A DNA stretch of 64,000 bases, from contig NZ_JADMJL010000006.1 in NCBI RefSeq assembly GCF_018780585.1, forward strand, positions 62,001-126,000, read 5' to 3'. Below the pieces are notes generated by a model. That model was not told the DNA's origin. It saw only the letters and a program-made list of their open reading frames with translations, and made no database searches. Both the position numbers and the translations under genes were made by a program. Numbering within the stretch: the stretch's first letter is position 1; each line of letters opens with the position of its first letter. Positions 1-8,173 of the stretch are shown one piece after another. The DNA is from Methyloversatilis discipulorum (GTDB lineage Bacteria; Pseudomonadota; Gammaproteobacteria; Burkholderiales; Rhodocyclaceae).

Positions 1-2751
1 CGTGACCGCATGCCGGCCGGCGTGGTGCCGGTGCTCGGCCCGGTGTCCACCGGTCTGGGCGAGGTCTATCAGTACACGCTGGTGCGCCCGGACGACGGCG
101 ACCGCGAATTGACGCAGGCGGAACTGACCGAGCGCCGCACCATCCAGGACTGGGTGGTGCGTCCGCTGCTGCGCTCGACCCGCGGCGTGGCCGAAATCAA
201 CTCGCAGGGCGGCTACCAGAAGCAGTACAAGGTGCTGGTCAATCCGGACCGTCTGCGTCACTACCAGCTCACCGTCAAGGATGTGTACGAGGCGCTGGCG
301 CGCAACAACGCCAATGCCGGTGGCGGCGTGCTGCCGCAGAACGCCGAGCAGTACCTGATCCGCGGCGTCGGTCTGGTGAAGGATCTGGACGACATCCGCC
401 TCATCGTCGTCAAGGAGATCAACGGTACGCCGGTGTTCATCCGCGACGTCGCCGAGGTGGTCTTCGGTCACGCGGTACGCGTCGGTGCGGTGGTCAAGAA
501 CGGCAGCACCGAGGCGGTCGGCGGCGTCGTCATGATGATGGCCGGCGGCAACGCCAAGGCCGTGGTGTCGGACATCAAGAAGAAAGTGGCCGACATCAAC
601 GACAACAACATGCTGCCTGGCGGCCTGAAGATCGAGCCCTACTACGACCGCTCGGAACTGGTCGATGCGGCACTGGCCACCGTGATCAAGGTGCTGATCG
701 AGGGCGTCATCTTCGTCGTCATCGTGCTCTACCTCTTCCTCGGCGATCTGCGTTCGTCGGTCATCGTGATCGCCACGCTGGTGGTGACGCCGCTGGTCAC
801 CTTCATGGCGATGAACCAGCTGGGGCTGTCGGCCAACCTGATGTCGCTGGGCGGTCTGGCCATCGCCATCGGTCTGATGGTGGACGGTTCGGTGGTGGTG
901 GTCGAGAACGCCTTCGAGCGCCTCGGCCATGCGAAGGAGGAAGGCGAAAGCCGCATCCGCGTCATCCTGTCGGCGGTGATGGAGGTGGCGACACCGGTCA
1001 TCTTCGGTATCGGCATCATCATTCTGGTGTTCCTGCCGCTGATGACGCTGCAGGGCATGGAAGGCAAGATGTTCGCGCCGCTGGCCTACACCATCGCCAT
1101 CGCACTGTTCGTGTCGTTGGTGCTGTCGCTGACGCTGACGCCGGTGCTGTCCAGCTATCTGCTCAAGGGCGGTGCCGACCACGACACCTGGCTGATCCGC
1201 ATGATGAAGAAGCCGTATGTGCCGATGCTCGAGTGGGCGGTCGCCAACAGCAAGAAGACGGTATCGCTGGCGGTGGCGGCCTTCATCGGCGCCATCCTGC
1301 TGCTGCCCTTCCTCGGCACCGCCTTCATTCCGGAGATGAAGGAAGGTTCGGTGGTGCCCGCGATGGATCGCGTGCCGAACATTTCGCTGCAGGAATCGCT
1401 GCGCATGGAACGCGAGGCGATGCGCCTGGTGATGGAGGTGCCGGGCGTGAAGTCCGCCGTGTCCGGTGTCGGTCGCGGCGAGTCGCCGGCCGATCCGCAG
1501 TCGCAGAACGAGTCCACGCCCATCGTGTCGCTGAAGCCGCGTGACGAATGGCCGGAAGGCTGGACGCAGGAAACCATCCAGGAGCAGATCCGCGAGAAGC
1601 TGAAGGCGCTGCCCGGCGTGAACATCATCATGGCGCAGCCGATTTCCGACCGCGTCGACGAGATGGTGACCGGTGTGCGCGCCGACGTCGCGGTGAAGAT
1701 ATTCGGCGACGACCTCGACCTGCTGAAGGCCAAGGCCGACGAGATCGCGCGCGTTGCGCGTGGCGTGCAGGGCGCGAGCGAAATCAAGATCGAACGCGTG
1801 ACCGGCCAGCAGTACCTCACCATCGAGATTGATCGGCCGACCATCGCCCGCTACGGCCTCAACGTGGGCGACGTGAACGACCTGATCGAAGCGGCCATCG
1901 GCGGCCGTCACGTGACCGACGTGTTCGAGGGGGAGCGGCGCTTCGCTGCGGTGGTGCGTCTGCCGGAGCGCTTCCGCGACAACATCGAGGCGATCCGCAA
2001 CATGCTGGTACCGACGCCGGAGGGCGCAGCCATCCCGCTGTCCAGCCTGGCCACCATCGACGTGCGCGACGGCCCGGCGCAGATCTCGCGCGAGACCGGC
2101 AAGCGTCGCATCGTCATCGGCATCAACGTGGCGAACCGCGACCTCGGTGGTTTCGTCGCCGAACTGCAGCAGAAGGTGAAGGACCAGGTGCAGTTGCCGG
2201 AGGCCTACTACTTCGAGTGGGGCGGCCAGTTCCAGAACATGGAGCGCGCGCTCGGCCACCTGTCGGTCATCGTGCCGATCACCGTGGCGGCCATCTTCTT
2301 CCTGCTCTTCCTGCTGTTCGGGTCGCTGCGTTTCGCCACGCTCATCATTACCGTGCTGCCCTTCGCGTCGATCGGGGGCGTGATCGGGCTGTTCGTCAGC
2401 GGCGAGTACCTGTCGGTGCCGGCGTCGGTGGGTTTCATCGCGCTGTGGGGTATCGCGACGCTGAACGGCGTGGTGCTGGTGTCCTACATCCGCGGCCTGC
2501 GCAACGAGGGCATGGAACTGATGCAGGCAGTGGTGCAGGGCGCCAAGATGCGCTTCCGGCCGGTCATGATGACGGCGACCGTTGCACTGCTCGGTCTGGT
2601 GCCCTTCCTGTTCGCCACCGGTCCCGGCTCCGAAGTCCAGCGTCCGCTGGCCATCGTGGTGATCGGCGGTCTGATCACCTGCACGCTGCTCACGCTGGTG
2701 GTGGTACCGGCGCTGTACACCTGGTTCGACGACAAGCCGTTTGAAGCTTGA
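1..2751 (+). CDS. Heavy-metal efflux RND permease, CzcA/CusA type (5' end outside window)
   Basis: Inner-membrane proton-driven pump subunit that would export metal cations through a CzcCBA/CusCBA-type tripartite complex. The reading frame is open from base 1, so roughly 110-130 N-terminal residues lie outside; 916 residues are visible against about 1,030-1,050 for the family. Early residues read MPAGVVPVLGPVSTGLGEVY, a typical HME-RND porter segment. The TM4 motif is MVDGSVVVVEN, with the single Asp-Gly of metal RND pumps rather than the Asp-Asp of drug pumps. Two bundles of hydrophobic helices flank the second porter domain. A PII-like gene follows after 26 bases. Which metal it moves cannot be read here. 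Confidence 0.93.
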   Translation, partial: RDRMPAGVVPVLGPVSTGLGEVYQYTLVRPDDGDRELTQAELTERRTIQDWVVRPLLRSTRGVAEINSQGGYQKQYKVLVNPDRLRHYQLTVKDVYEALARNNANAGGGVLPQNAEQYLIRGVGLVKDLDDIRLIVVKEINGTPVFIRDVAEVVFGHAVRVGAVVKNGSTEAVGGVVMMMAGGNAKAVVSDIKKKVADINDNNMLPGGLKIEPYYDRSELVDAALATVIKVLIEGVIFVVIVLYLFLGDLRSSVIVIATLVVTPLVTFMAMNQLGLSANLMSLGGLAIAIGLMVDGSVVVVENAFERLGHAKEEGESRIRVILSAVMEVATPVIFGIGIIILVFLPLMTLQGMEGKMFAPLAYTIAIALFVSLVLSLTLTPVLSSYLLKGGADHDTWLIRMMKKPYVPMLEWAVANSKKTVSLAVAAFIGAILLLPFLGTAFIPEMKEGSVVPAMDRVPNISLQESLRMEREAMRLVMEVPGVKSAVSGVGRGESPADPQSQNESTPIVSLKPRDEWPEGWTQETIQEQIREKLKALPGVNIIMAQPISDRVDEMVTGVRADVAVKIFGDDLDLLKAKADEIARVARGVQGASEIKIERVTGQQYLTIEIDRPTIARYGLNVGDVNDLIEAAIGGRHVTDVFEGERRFAAVVRLPERFRDNIEAIRNMLVPTPEGAAIPLSSLATIDVRDGPAQISRETGKRRIVIGINVANRDLGGFVAELQQKVKDQVQLPEAYYFEWGGQFQNMERALGHLSVIVPITVAAIFFLLFLLFGSLRFATLIITVLPFASIGGVIGLFVSGEYLSVPASVGFIALWGIATLNGVVLVSYIRGLRNEGMELMQAVVQGAKMRFRPVMMTATVALLGLVPFLFATGPGSEVQRPLAIVVIGGLITCTLLTLVVVPALYTWFDDKPFEA

Positions 2752-2777
2752 GCGAACATCGAAGACGGAGAGACGAC

Positions 2778-3116
2778 ATGAAGGAAATTCGCGCCATCAT
2801 CAGGCCGAACAAGCTGCCGAAACTGCGCACCGTATTGCGTGAAATGCCGGGCTTCCCGGGCATGACGGTGAGCAAGGTGGAGGGCTTCGGTGCGCCGAGC
2901 GAGCACACACCGCACAACATCAAGGAGGAGCTGACCGATTACTCCGCCAAGGTGCGCATCGAAATCGTCGCGCCCGACGAAAAGGTCGACGACATCGTGC
3001 GCCGCATCATCAGCGTTGCCTGCACCGGCCAGACCGGTGACGGTCTGGTCTGGGTGGTGCCGATCGACCGGGCGGTATTCATCAACAAGACCACCATCGG
3101 GTCGCCGCAGGGCTGA
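2778..3116 (+). CDS. P-II family protein of the metal-efflux-associated type (PII-NG-like)
   Basis: A 112-residue trimeric PII-fold protein. The start ATG at 2778 is preceded by GGAGAG at a good distance; an in-frame upstream extension to 2748 overlaps the pump gene and looks spurious. The PII B- and C-loop regions are recognisable (KVRIEIVAPDEKVDDIV and TGQTGDGLVWV). The T-loop is SEHTPHNIKEELTDY and lacks the GlnB Tyr51 in its usual setting, so GlnD-type uridylylation is unlikely. PII proteins encoded beside CusA/CzcA pumps form a known subgroup (PII-NG). A role in sensing metal or nucleotide state and modulating the pump is inferred from position only. Confidence 0.88.
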   Translation: MKEIRAIIRPNKLPKLRTVLREMPGFPGMTVSKVEGFGAPSEHTPHNIKEELTDYSAKVRIEIVAPDEKVDDIVRRIISVACTGQTGDGLVWVVPIDRAVFINKTTIGSPQG

Positions 3117-3125
3117 TCCACCCTG

Positions 3126-3152
3126 CGCCCGCGCCGGTCACAGGCGCGGGCG
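3126..3152. terminator. Hairpin between convergent genes, likely terminator
   Basis: The arms CGCCCGCGCC (3126-3135) and GGCGCGGGCG (3143-3152) pair perfectly over 10 bp around a 7-base loop. The + strand continues TTCTT. The stop codon of the opposing gene (3138) sits inside the loop. It would end transcription of the pump/PII unit. Confidence 0.65.
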
Positions 3153-3335
3153 TTCTTCCGGATGCCGCTGCAGCCAGGCAGCGTAGCGGCGTTCGTACTC
3201 CAGCTTCTCTTCCTGATAGACGGTCCATACGCAGCGCTCGCAACCGGATTCGCAGCACTCGGAGTCCATCGGCATGGTGGGCGGAACGGGGGCGACATCC
3301 TCGTCGAGCGATGCGGCCGACAGCATTTCGGTCAT
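3138..3335 (-). CDS. Small Cys-rich protein with oxidoreductase-like N-terminal domain
   Basis: A 65-residue protein with the signature ECCESGCERCVWTVYQEE followed by YERRYAAWLQRHPEE, matching the short Oxidored-like family (CCxSGCxxCVW). The four clustered cysteines could bind metal or an Fe-S cluster; no function is established. The start at 3335 overlaps the stop of the upstream Hpt gene by 4 bases (ATGA), so the two are translationally coupled. A longer frame reaching 3419 is possible but lies inside the Hpt gene. Confidence 0.78.
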   Translation of the reverse strand: MTEMLSAASLDEDVAPVPPTMPMDSECCESGCERCVWTVYQEEKLEYERRYAAWLQRHPEERPRL

Positions 3336-3694
3336 AGGCGGAAACGGGCGGTGATGAGACGGGCCGCATTGTCGTACTCGCCATCGAGCTGCGCCAGTGC
3401 GATCGTTGCTGCGCTGCAATCAGCGCCACCCTCCCGCAGCGCGCATTCCAGCGCCTGGGCGCTCGCCGACAGGCTGGCCGCGCCCACATTGCTGCAACTG
3501 CCCTTCAGTGCATGTGCCGCGCAGATGGCGGAACCGAGCTCGCCGTCGCGCAGTGCCCGGTGCACGGTCTGCAGCGTGCGCGGCGTGTCCTGCAACCAGG
3601 CACGCAGCACTTCATCGATCACCGGTCCGAGCATGTCCTGCAATTCGGCCAGTCGTGCGTCGTCGAGTACCGGAGGTGCTGTGGCGGTCGGCAT
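3332..3694 (-). CDS. Stand-alone Hpt (histidine phosphotransfer) domain protein
   Basis: A 120-residue alpha-helical protein carrying AAHALKGSCSNVGA, the HxLKGxxxxxG signature of Hpt domains, with His61 as the expected phospho-accepting residue. It would relay phosphate between a hybrid kinase and a response regulator. No kinase is adjacent, so its partner is unknown. Start ATG at 3694 was chosen; an alternative ATG at 3739 adds 15 residues. Neither has a clear Shine-Dalgarno. It overlaps the downstream Cys-rich gene by ATGA. Confidence 0.82.
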   Translation of the reverse strand: MPTATAPPVLDDARLAELQDMLGPVIDEVLRAWLQDTPRTLQTVHRALRDGELGSAICAAHALKGSCSNVGAASLSASAQALECALREGGADCSAATIALAQLDGEYDNAARLITARFRL

Positions 3695-3771
3695 GGTGTG
3701 CGGACGGTGTCGTCGGGTAACAGTCGGTGTCGCACACATCAACGACCGGCGCCGCCGCGCCTTGAGCGCCC

Positions 3772-4098
3772 TCAGCTTTCCCAGATCACCGGCTGTTTCG
3801 CCTTCAGCGAACGTTCGAGCTGTTCGATCAGCGGTGCGGCACGCTGGGCCAGCGACACCGGCATCAGCATGGCCGGCGGTCGGTCCTCGGGGTTGTCGTC
3901 GTCCTGCGGCTGTGCGCGTTCCGCTTCCCGGCTGGCGACGATCGCCTGCTTCAGTGCGTCGATCGCGGCGGGCAGCTGCTCCAGCGTGATAATGCCCTTC
4001 GCGTCGAAGGACTTGCCCATCAGCGACAGCAGCTGCTTTGCGTTGTCGCCGAACATGAGGGTGTCGGCAGTGGCGGATGACTTGAAGGTGACGATCAT
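3772..4098 (-). CDS. DUF1840 domain protein
   Basis: A 108-residue protein beginning MIVTFKSSATADTLMFGDNA, the characteristic start of DUF1840 proteins, a small family common in betaproteobacteria and without known function. The sequence continues LLSLMGK and ends with a basic helix (LIEQLERSLKAKQPVIW). No membrane segment or signal peptide is present. It lies upstream of, and in the same direction as, the Hpt gene, with a 77-base gap, and is divergent from the ROK kinase. Start 4098 is preferred over a long upstream frame that overlaps the divergent kinase. Confidence 0.82.
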   Translation of the reverse strand: MIVTFKSSATADTLMFGDNAKQLLSLMGKSFDAKGIITLEQLPAAIDALKQAIVASREAERAQPQDDDNPEDRPPAMLMPVSLAQRAAPLIEQLERSLKAKQPVIWES

Positions 4099-4158
4099 GA
4101 TCGATGGACCTCGGTGGGTGACGAAGGACATTGTCGCGCGGAACGTGGTGGCGGCGCC

Positions 4159-5049
4159 ATGCGCATAGGCGTCGATCTCGGCGGTACCAAGACCGAGCTG
4201 ATCGCGCTCGGCGACGATGGCGCGGTGCGCCTGCGCCGACGCGCGCCGACACCGGCCGGCGACTACGCGGCGACGGTCGCGCTGATCGCCGGGATGGTGA
4301 CGCAGGCCGAGCACGAACTGGGTGTGCGCGCCAGCGTCGGCATCGGCACACCGGGTTCGCAGTCGCCGGTCGACGGCCGCATGCGCAACGCCAATTCGAC
4401 CTGTCTCAACGGGCAGCCCCTCAAGCAGGACGTCGAGGCGGCGCTCGGTCGCGCGGTGCGGCTGGCGAACGACGCCAACTGCTTTGCGCTGTCGGAGGCG
4501 GTCGACGGCGCCGGCCGGGGTGCCGACGTCGTGTTCGGCGTCATCCTCGGTACCGGGGTCGGTGGCGGCGTCGTGGTTCACGGCCGCGTGCTGCAGGGCG
4601 CCAACGGCGTGGCCGGCGAGTGGGGGCACAACCCGCTGCCGCCGGGCGACGACACCGGTGGTCATACGCCGGCCTGCTACTGCGGCCGCCACGGCTGCGT
4701 CGAAACCTGGCTGTCCGGTCCGGCGCTGGCGGCCGACCATCTGCGGACGAGCGGCGAGACGGCGGCGCCGGAACACATCGTGGCCCGCGCCGCGGCCGGA
4801 GATGCCGCCTGCGAGGCGACGCTGCAGCGCTACGAGGCGCGGCTGGCGCGTGCGCTGGCCGGCGTCATCAATCTGCTCGATCCGGACGTGATCGTGCTCG
4901 GCGGCGGTCTGTCCTCGATCGGCCGGCTGTACGAACAGGTGCCACGGCTGTGGGTGCCCCATGTGTTCTCCGACCGCATCGTCACCCGGCTGTGCCCGCC
5001 GCTGCACGGCGATTCGTCGGGCGTGCGCGGTGCCGCCTGGCTGTGGTGA
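4159..5049 (+). CDS. ROK-family sugar kinase (fructokinase / N-acetylhexosamine kinase-like)
   Basis: A 296-residue cytoplasmic ATP-dependent sugar kinase. It opens with the phosphate-1 motif [17 protein letters not shown]. The catalytic region reads [13 protein letters not shown], and the ROK zinc motif is [20 protein letters not shown], with His and three Cys positioned to bind Zn. The adenosine motif LGGGLSS lies near the C-terminus. Features resemble E. coli Mak/NagK-type kinases; the sugar cannot be assigned. Start 4159 precedes the GxDLGGTK motif directly. The bufferin promoter region follows after about 110 bases. Confidence 0.9.
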   Translation: MRIGVDLGGTKTELIALGDDGAVRLRRRAPTPAGDYAATVALIAGMVTQAEHELGVRASVGIGTPGSQSPVDGRMRNANSTCLNGQPLKQDVEAALGRAVRLANDANCFALSEAVDGAGRGADVVFGVILGTGVGGGVVVHGRVLQGANGVAGEWGHNPLPPGDDTGGHTPACYCGRHGCVETWLSGPALAADHLRTSGETAAPEHIVARAAAGDAACEATLQRYEARLARALAGVINLLDPDVIVLGGGLSSIGRLYEQVPRLWVPHVFSDRIVTRLCPPLHGDSSGVRGAAWLW

Positions 5050-5077
5050 GTCACCGTCAGCATTTTTCGCAGACCAC

Positions 5078-5105
5078 TGTAAGGTTCTCGATGCTTGCAG
5101 GTCTA
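5078..5105 (+). promoter_or_regulatory. Possible ECF-sigma promoter of the bufferin operon
   Basis: GTAAGG at 5079-5084 and GTCTA at 5101-5105 are separated by 16 bases. This resembles the GTAACC / N16 layout of SigF-type ECF promoters that drive related bufferin (gig) operons in Caulobacter. The match is imperfect, and no ECF sigma gene is in the window. Confidence 0.3.
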
Positions 5106-5161
5106 CTGCCGTGCAAGCCCCACAGGCGGCTTCCAGCCTGTCACTTCAGAGGAGTACACAG

Positions 5162-5428
5162 ATGAGCAAATCCGTCGCACTGCATGCCGCACTCGCTTCC
5201 GTCCTCGCGCTCGGCGTGGTCGCCAATCCGGTTTTCGCCGCCGATGACAAGGGCAAGGAGAAGTGCTTCGGTGTCGCCAAGAAGGGCGCCAACGACTGCG
5301 CTTCGGCCAACGGCAGCCACAGTTGCGCCGGTCAGGCCAAGATGGACAACGATCCGAACGAATGGAAGTTCGTCGCCGCCGGCACCTGCGAAAAGATGGG
5401 TGGCAAGACGATGGCGCCGGGCAAGTAA
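5162..5428 (+). CDS. bufA1: Bufferin precursor (BufA1 / DUF2282 family), periplasmic copper-binding RiPP
   Basis: An 88-residue pre-peptide. The N-terminus is a classical Sec signal (hydrophobic core [17 protein letters not shown], cleavage expected at VFA|ADD). The mature part has four cysteines in the family pattern KCFG, NDC, HSC and TCEKMGGK. In characterised bufferins these Cys are modified by an MNIO enzyme to thiooxazole-type heterocycles that bind copper in the periplasm. The start at 5162 follows GAGGAG at 5149-5154. It heads an operon with bufB, bufC and doxX, the same order as the Caulobacter gig/buf operon. Confidence 0.9.
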   Translation: MSKSVALHAALASVLALGVVANPVFAADDKGKEKCFGVAKKGANDCASANGSHSCAGQAKMDNDPNEWKFVAAGTCEKMGGKTMAPGK

Positions 5429-5438
5429 TCGGAGCGCT

Positions 5439-5461
5439 GCCGGCGCGCCCGCCGCGCCGGC
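5439..5461 (+). promoter_or_regulatory. Intercistronic hairpin between bufA and bufB
   Basis: GCCGGCGCG (5439-5447) and CGCGCCGGC (5453-5461) form a perfect 9-bp stem with a 5-base loop. It stands 11 bases after the bufA stop and 8 bases before the bufB start. There is no T-tract. It may stabilise the bufA message, attenuate read-through or occlude bufB initiation, giving much peptide and little enzyme. Confidence 0.5.
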
Positions 5462-5469
5462 TTCCAGAC

Positions 5470-6309
5470 ATGAAGATCGCATCTCCAACCGGCATCGGTC
5501 TGCGCCAGCCGCACTATGCACGCGTGCTCGATGAACGCCCGCCGCTGGGCTTCGTCGAAGTGCACAGCGAGAACTTCTTCCATGACGGTGGTGCTGCGCT
5601 GCAGGTCCTGCAGCGTGCGCGCGAGTGCTATCCGTTGAGCCTGCACGGCGTTGGTCTGGCGCTCGCGTCGGCCGACGGCGGCGGCGATGCGCACGTGGAG
5701 CGGCTGGCTGCGCTGGTGGATCGCTTCGAGCCGGCGCTGGTGTCGGAACACCTGTGCTGGGGTCGAATCGATGGTCGCCACTACAACGACCTGCTGCCCT
5801 TTCCCTACACCAGTGACGCGCTGGCGCTGGTTGCCGGCCGCGTATCCGCTCTCCAGGACCGGTTGAAGCGGCAGGTGCTGCTCGAGAACCTGTCGACCTA
5901 CGTGCAGTTCCGCGACAGCGAAATGAGCGAAGCCGATTTCCTGGCGGAACTGGTCTGCCTGACCGGCTGCGGTCTGCTGCTCGATCTGAACAATCTCTAT
6001 GTGAATGCGCGCAACTTCGGTGGCGATGCGCTGGAAGCACTCGACCGCCTGCCCATGCGCGCGGTCGGCGAAATCCATCTGGCCGGTCACGCGGTCACCG
6101 AACACGGCCTGATCGATACCCACGGCAGCCGCGTCTGCGACGACGTATGGGCGCTGCTGCGCGATGTGCGGCTGCGCGGTGTCGGCGCGCCGGCGTTGAT
6201 CGAGTGGGACACCGACCTGCCCGATCTCGACCTGCTGCTGGCCGAGGTGGCGCAGGCCGACCGCATCGGCGGCCTCGAACAGGAGCTCGACCATGTCCGC
6301 GCTGCGTGA
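5470..6309 (+). CDS. bufB1: MNIO-family maturase (DUF692, BufB)
   Basis: A 279-residue TIM-barrel enzyme of the multinuclear non-haem iron oxidase family, which modifies Cys in the BufA precursor. Family landmarks occur in order: GLRQPHY, FVEVHSENFF, PLSLHGVGLAL, SEHLCWGR, LENLSTYV, LLDLNNLYVNA, GEIHLAGHA, DTHG and LIEWDTDLP. The His, Asp, Asn and Glu residues of these blocks form the iron site. ATG 5470 begins the family's usual N-terminus although no strong Shine-Dalgarno precedes it. The 3' end overlaps bufC by 17 bases. Confidence 0.93.
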   Translation: MKIASPTGIGLRQPHYARVLDERPPLGFVEVHSENFFHDGGAALQVLQRARECYPLSLHGVGLALASADGGGDAHVERLAALVDRFEPALVSEHLCWGRIDGRHYNDLLPFPYTSDALALVAGRVSALQDRLKRQVLLENLSTYVQFRDSEMSEADFLAELVCLTGCGLLLDLNNLYVNARNFGGDALEALDRLPMRAVGEIHLAGHAVTEHGLIDTHGSRVCDDVWALLRDVRLRGVGAPALIEWDTDLPDLDLLLAEVAQADRIGGLEQELDHVRAA

Positions 6310-7090
6310 GGTGCAGCGCCGCTTCGGCGCCGCCCTGTCGTCGGCCGATGGCGAGGACGATGTGTTGCCGCTGCTGGCGGGCGACGAGGGTCGCAACCAG
6401 GCGCTGCTGTCGATCTATCGTGCCACCTCGATCGCCAACGCGACGGCGGCACTGCGGCTGGCCTACCCGGTCTGCCGGCAGATCACCGGCGACGACTACT
6501 TCGATGCGCTGGCGCGCCGCTATCGCGCGGCCTGTCCGTCGCGCGACGGCGACCTGAACCGTTACGGCGACCGCTTCGCCGCCTTCCTCGACGGCTTCGA
6601 GCCGGTGCGCGCGCTGCCCTATCTGCCGGACGTCGCCCGTCTCGAATGGTCGGTGCATGTGGCAACGACGGCAGCCGACGCGCGGCCGGCCGGCGGCGAG
6701 CTGTTCGCCGGACTGGCGCCCGAGGCGCTGGCGGAGTTGCGCCTGCAGATGACGCCCGGCTTCGCGCTGCACGCCAGCCGCTGGCCGGTGGCCGACATCT
6801 GGCTGCAACACCCGTCGGAGGCCGGTGGTCCGCACGCGCGCGAGCTCACCATCGACCTCGATCTTCCGCAACACGCCGTCGTCTGGCGCGAAGGCTACCG
6901 CGTGCGCGTCGGCGCGCTGCAACCGGCGACGCATGCCTTCTGGCAGGCGCTGGTCGAGGACGCGCCGGTGGGCGAAGCGTGGGCTGCAGCCAGCGCGACC
7001 GACCCGCATTTCGATCTTGCAGCGGCCATTGCGCAGGCACTTGCCGGCGGCTGGCTGCACCTGCCTGTCACCCCGGGAGCGCCCGCATGA
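6293..7090 (+). CDS. bufC1: BufC/HvfC-type partner protein (DUF2063)
   Basis: A 265-residue soluble protein of the putative DNA-binding/HvfC family. The N-terminal half has the typical LLSIYRATSIANATAALRLAYP segment region, then FDALARRYRAACPS and RFAAFLDGFEPVRALPYLPDVARLEW elements. In bufferin and related MNIO systems this protein is thought to bind the precursor and deliver it to the DUF692 enzyme. Overlap with bufB at the 5' end and an ATGA overlap with doxX at the 3' end indicate tight co-expression. Confidence 0.9.
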   Translation: MSALREVQRRFGAALSSADGEDDVLPLLAGDEGRNQALLSIYRATSIANATAALRLAYPVCRQITGDDYFDALARRYRAACPSRDGDLNRYGDRFAAFLDGFEPVRALPYLPDVARLEWSVHVATTAADARPAGGELFAGLAPEALAELRLQMTPGFALHASRWPVADIWLQHPSEAGGPHARELTIDLDLPQHAVVWREGYRVRVGALQPATHAFWQALVEDAPVGEAWAAASATDPHFDLAAAIAQALAGGWLHLPVTPGAPA

Positions 7091-7551
7091 ATGCCGTCCT
7101 TCGTCTTTACGACTTTGCCCTGCCGTTCGCCCGCCTGGCCGATTACGGCCGTCCGCTGCTGCTGCTTGCCTTGCGCCTCTATATCGCCTCGGTCTTCTTC
7201 AAGGCCGGCCTGACCAAGATCGAGGACTGGGACACCACGCTCTTCCTGTTCACCGAGGAATATTCGGTGCCGCTGCTGCCGCCGGCGCTGGCCGCGCTGC
7301 TCGGCACTGCCGGCGAACTGCTGCTGCCGCCGCTGCTCGCCATCGGCCTGGCAGGTCGCTTCGCCGCGCTCGGACTGACCGTCGTCAATGCGATGGCGCT
7401 GATGGCGTATCCTGCGCTATGGGCCTTCGAGTGCCCGGCCGCCGTGCAGTCCCATCTGTGGTGGGGCGCCGGCCTGCTGGCTGTGCTTGCTTTCGGGCCT
7501 GGAATGCTGTCCGCCGATCACTGGCTGGTCCGCTGGCGCGCGACGCGGTGA
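7087..7551 (+). CDS. DoxX-family membrane protein of the bufferin operon
   Basis: A 154-residue protein with four predicted transmembrane helices and the DoxX landmark RLYIASVFFKAGLTKIEDW near the first helix. Helices lie roughly at residues 18-38, 57-78, 82-103 and 115-135. DoxX proteins are standard fourth members of bufferin operons; the role (redox or export related) is not established. The start overlaps the bufC stop as ATGA. Confidence 0.88.
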   Translation: MNAVLRLYDFALPFARLADYGRPLLLLALRLYIASVFFKAGLTKIEDWDTTLFLFTEEYSVPLLPPALAALLGTAGELLLPPLLAIGLAGRFAALGLTVVNAMALMAYPALWAFECPAAVQSHLWWGAGLLAVLAFGPGMLSADHWLVRWRATR

Positions 7552-7639
7552 AACATCCGGCAACACTGCGGTCATCGTTTGCGGGAACATGACCCGCACC
7601 ATGCCTGCCCCATCCATATTCCATCCAGGGCAAGGCATC

Positions 7640-8134
7640 GTGCAATCGAAAAACAATACCCTGCATGCGCTGCTCGCCAGCGCTTGTCTGATCGTCGCCG
7701 CACCGGCGCTTGCCGATGAAGGCAACCATGTGCTGAGTCTGCAGCTGGGTCCCTACGTCCACCACTGGGACCACGATCCGGACCACAAGAACACGCCCGG
7801 CCTGATCGGTCTCGAATACATGGCGCCGTCGCAGTGGCTGGCCGGCGCATCCTTCCTGCGCAACTCCTTCGACCAGCCGACCGAGTACTACTACGCCGGC
7901 AAGCGCTGGGATCTGGACTCGATCAGTTCCAATCTTTACGTGAAGGTGACTGCCGGTGCGCTGCTCGGCTACACCGGTCGCTACGAGGACAAGATTCCGT
8001 TCAACCACAATGGTGTGGCCTTCGCCGTCATTCCGGCGCTCGGCTACCAGGTGGACCGCTACAGCGCGCAGGTGGCGCTGCTGGGCACCGCCGGCGTCAT
8101 GTTCACCTTCGGCATTGATCTGGCGAAGTGGTGA
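7640..8134 (+). CDS. Predicted outer-membrane beta-barrel protein, uncharacterised
   Basis: A 164-residue protein starting with GTG at 7640 after AGGGCAAGG. This gives a clean signal peptide (basic start, core ALLASACLIVAAPALA, cleavage before DEG). ATGs at 7589 and 7601 would only add a non-signal leader. The mature part alternates polar and aromatic residues and ends in a hydrophobic strand (VMFTFGIDLAKW), as small outer-membrane barrels do. Landmarks are SLQLGPYVHHW, NTPGLIGLEYM, NSFDQPTEYYYAGKRW and LLGYTGRYE. I do not recognise a characterised relative. It lies 88 bases after doxX and could be read through from the bufferin operon. Confidence 0.75.
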   Translation: MQSKNNTLHALLASACLIVAAPALADEGNHVLSLQLGPYVHHWDHDPDHKNTPGLIGLEYMAPSQWLAGASFLRNSFDQPTEYYYAGKRWDLDSISSNLYVKVTAGALLGYTGRYEDKIPFNHNGVAFAVIPALGYQVDRYSAQVALLGTAGVMFTFGIDLAKW

Positions 8135-8173
8135 ACGTAGGCTGACGCTCCAGATATCCGTCGAGGTCCATCC

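Noticed and set aside
5263-5469. N-terminal extension of BufB
   Set aside because: It runs through bufA in another frame; family members start at the ATG at 5470.
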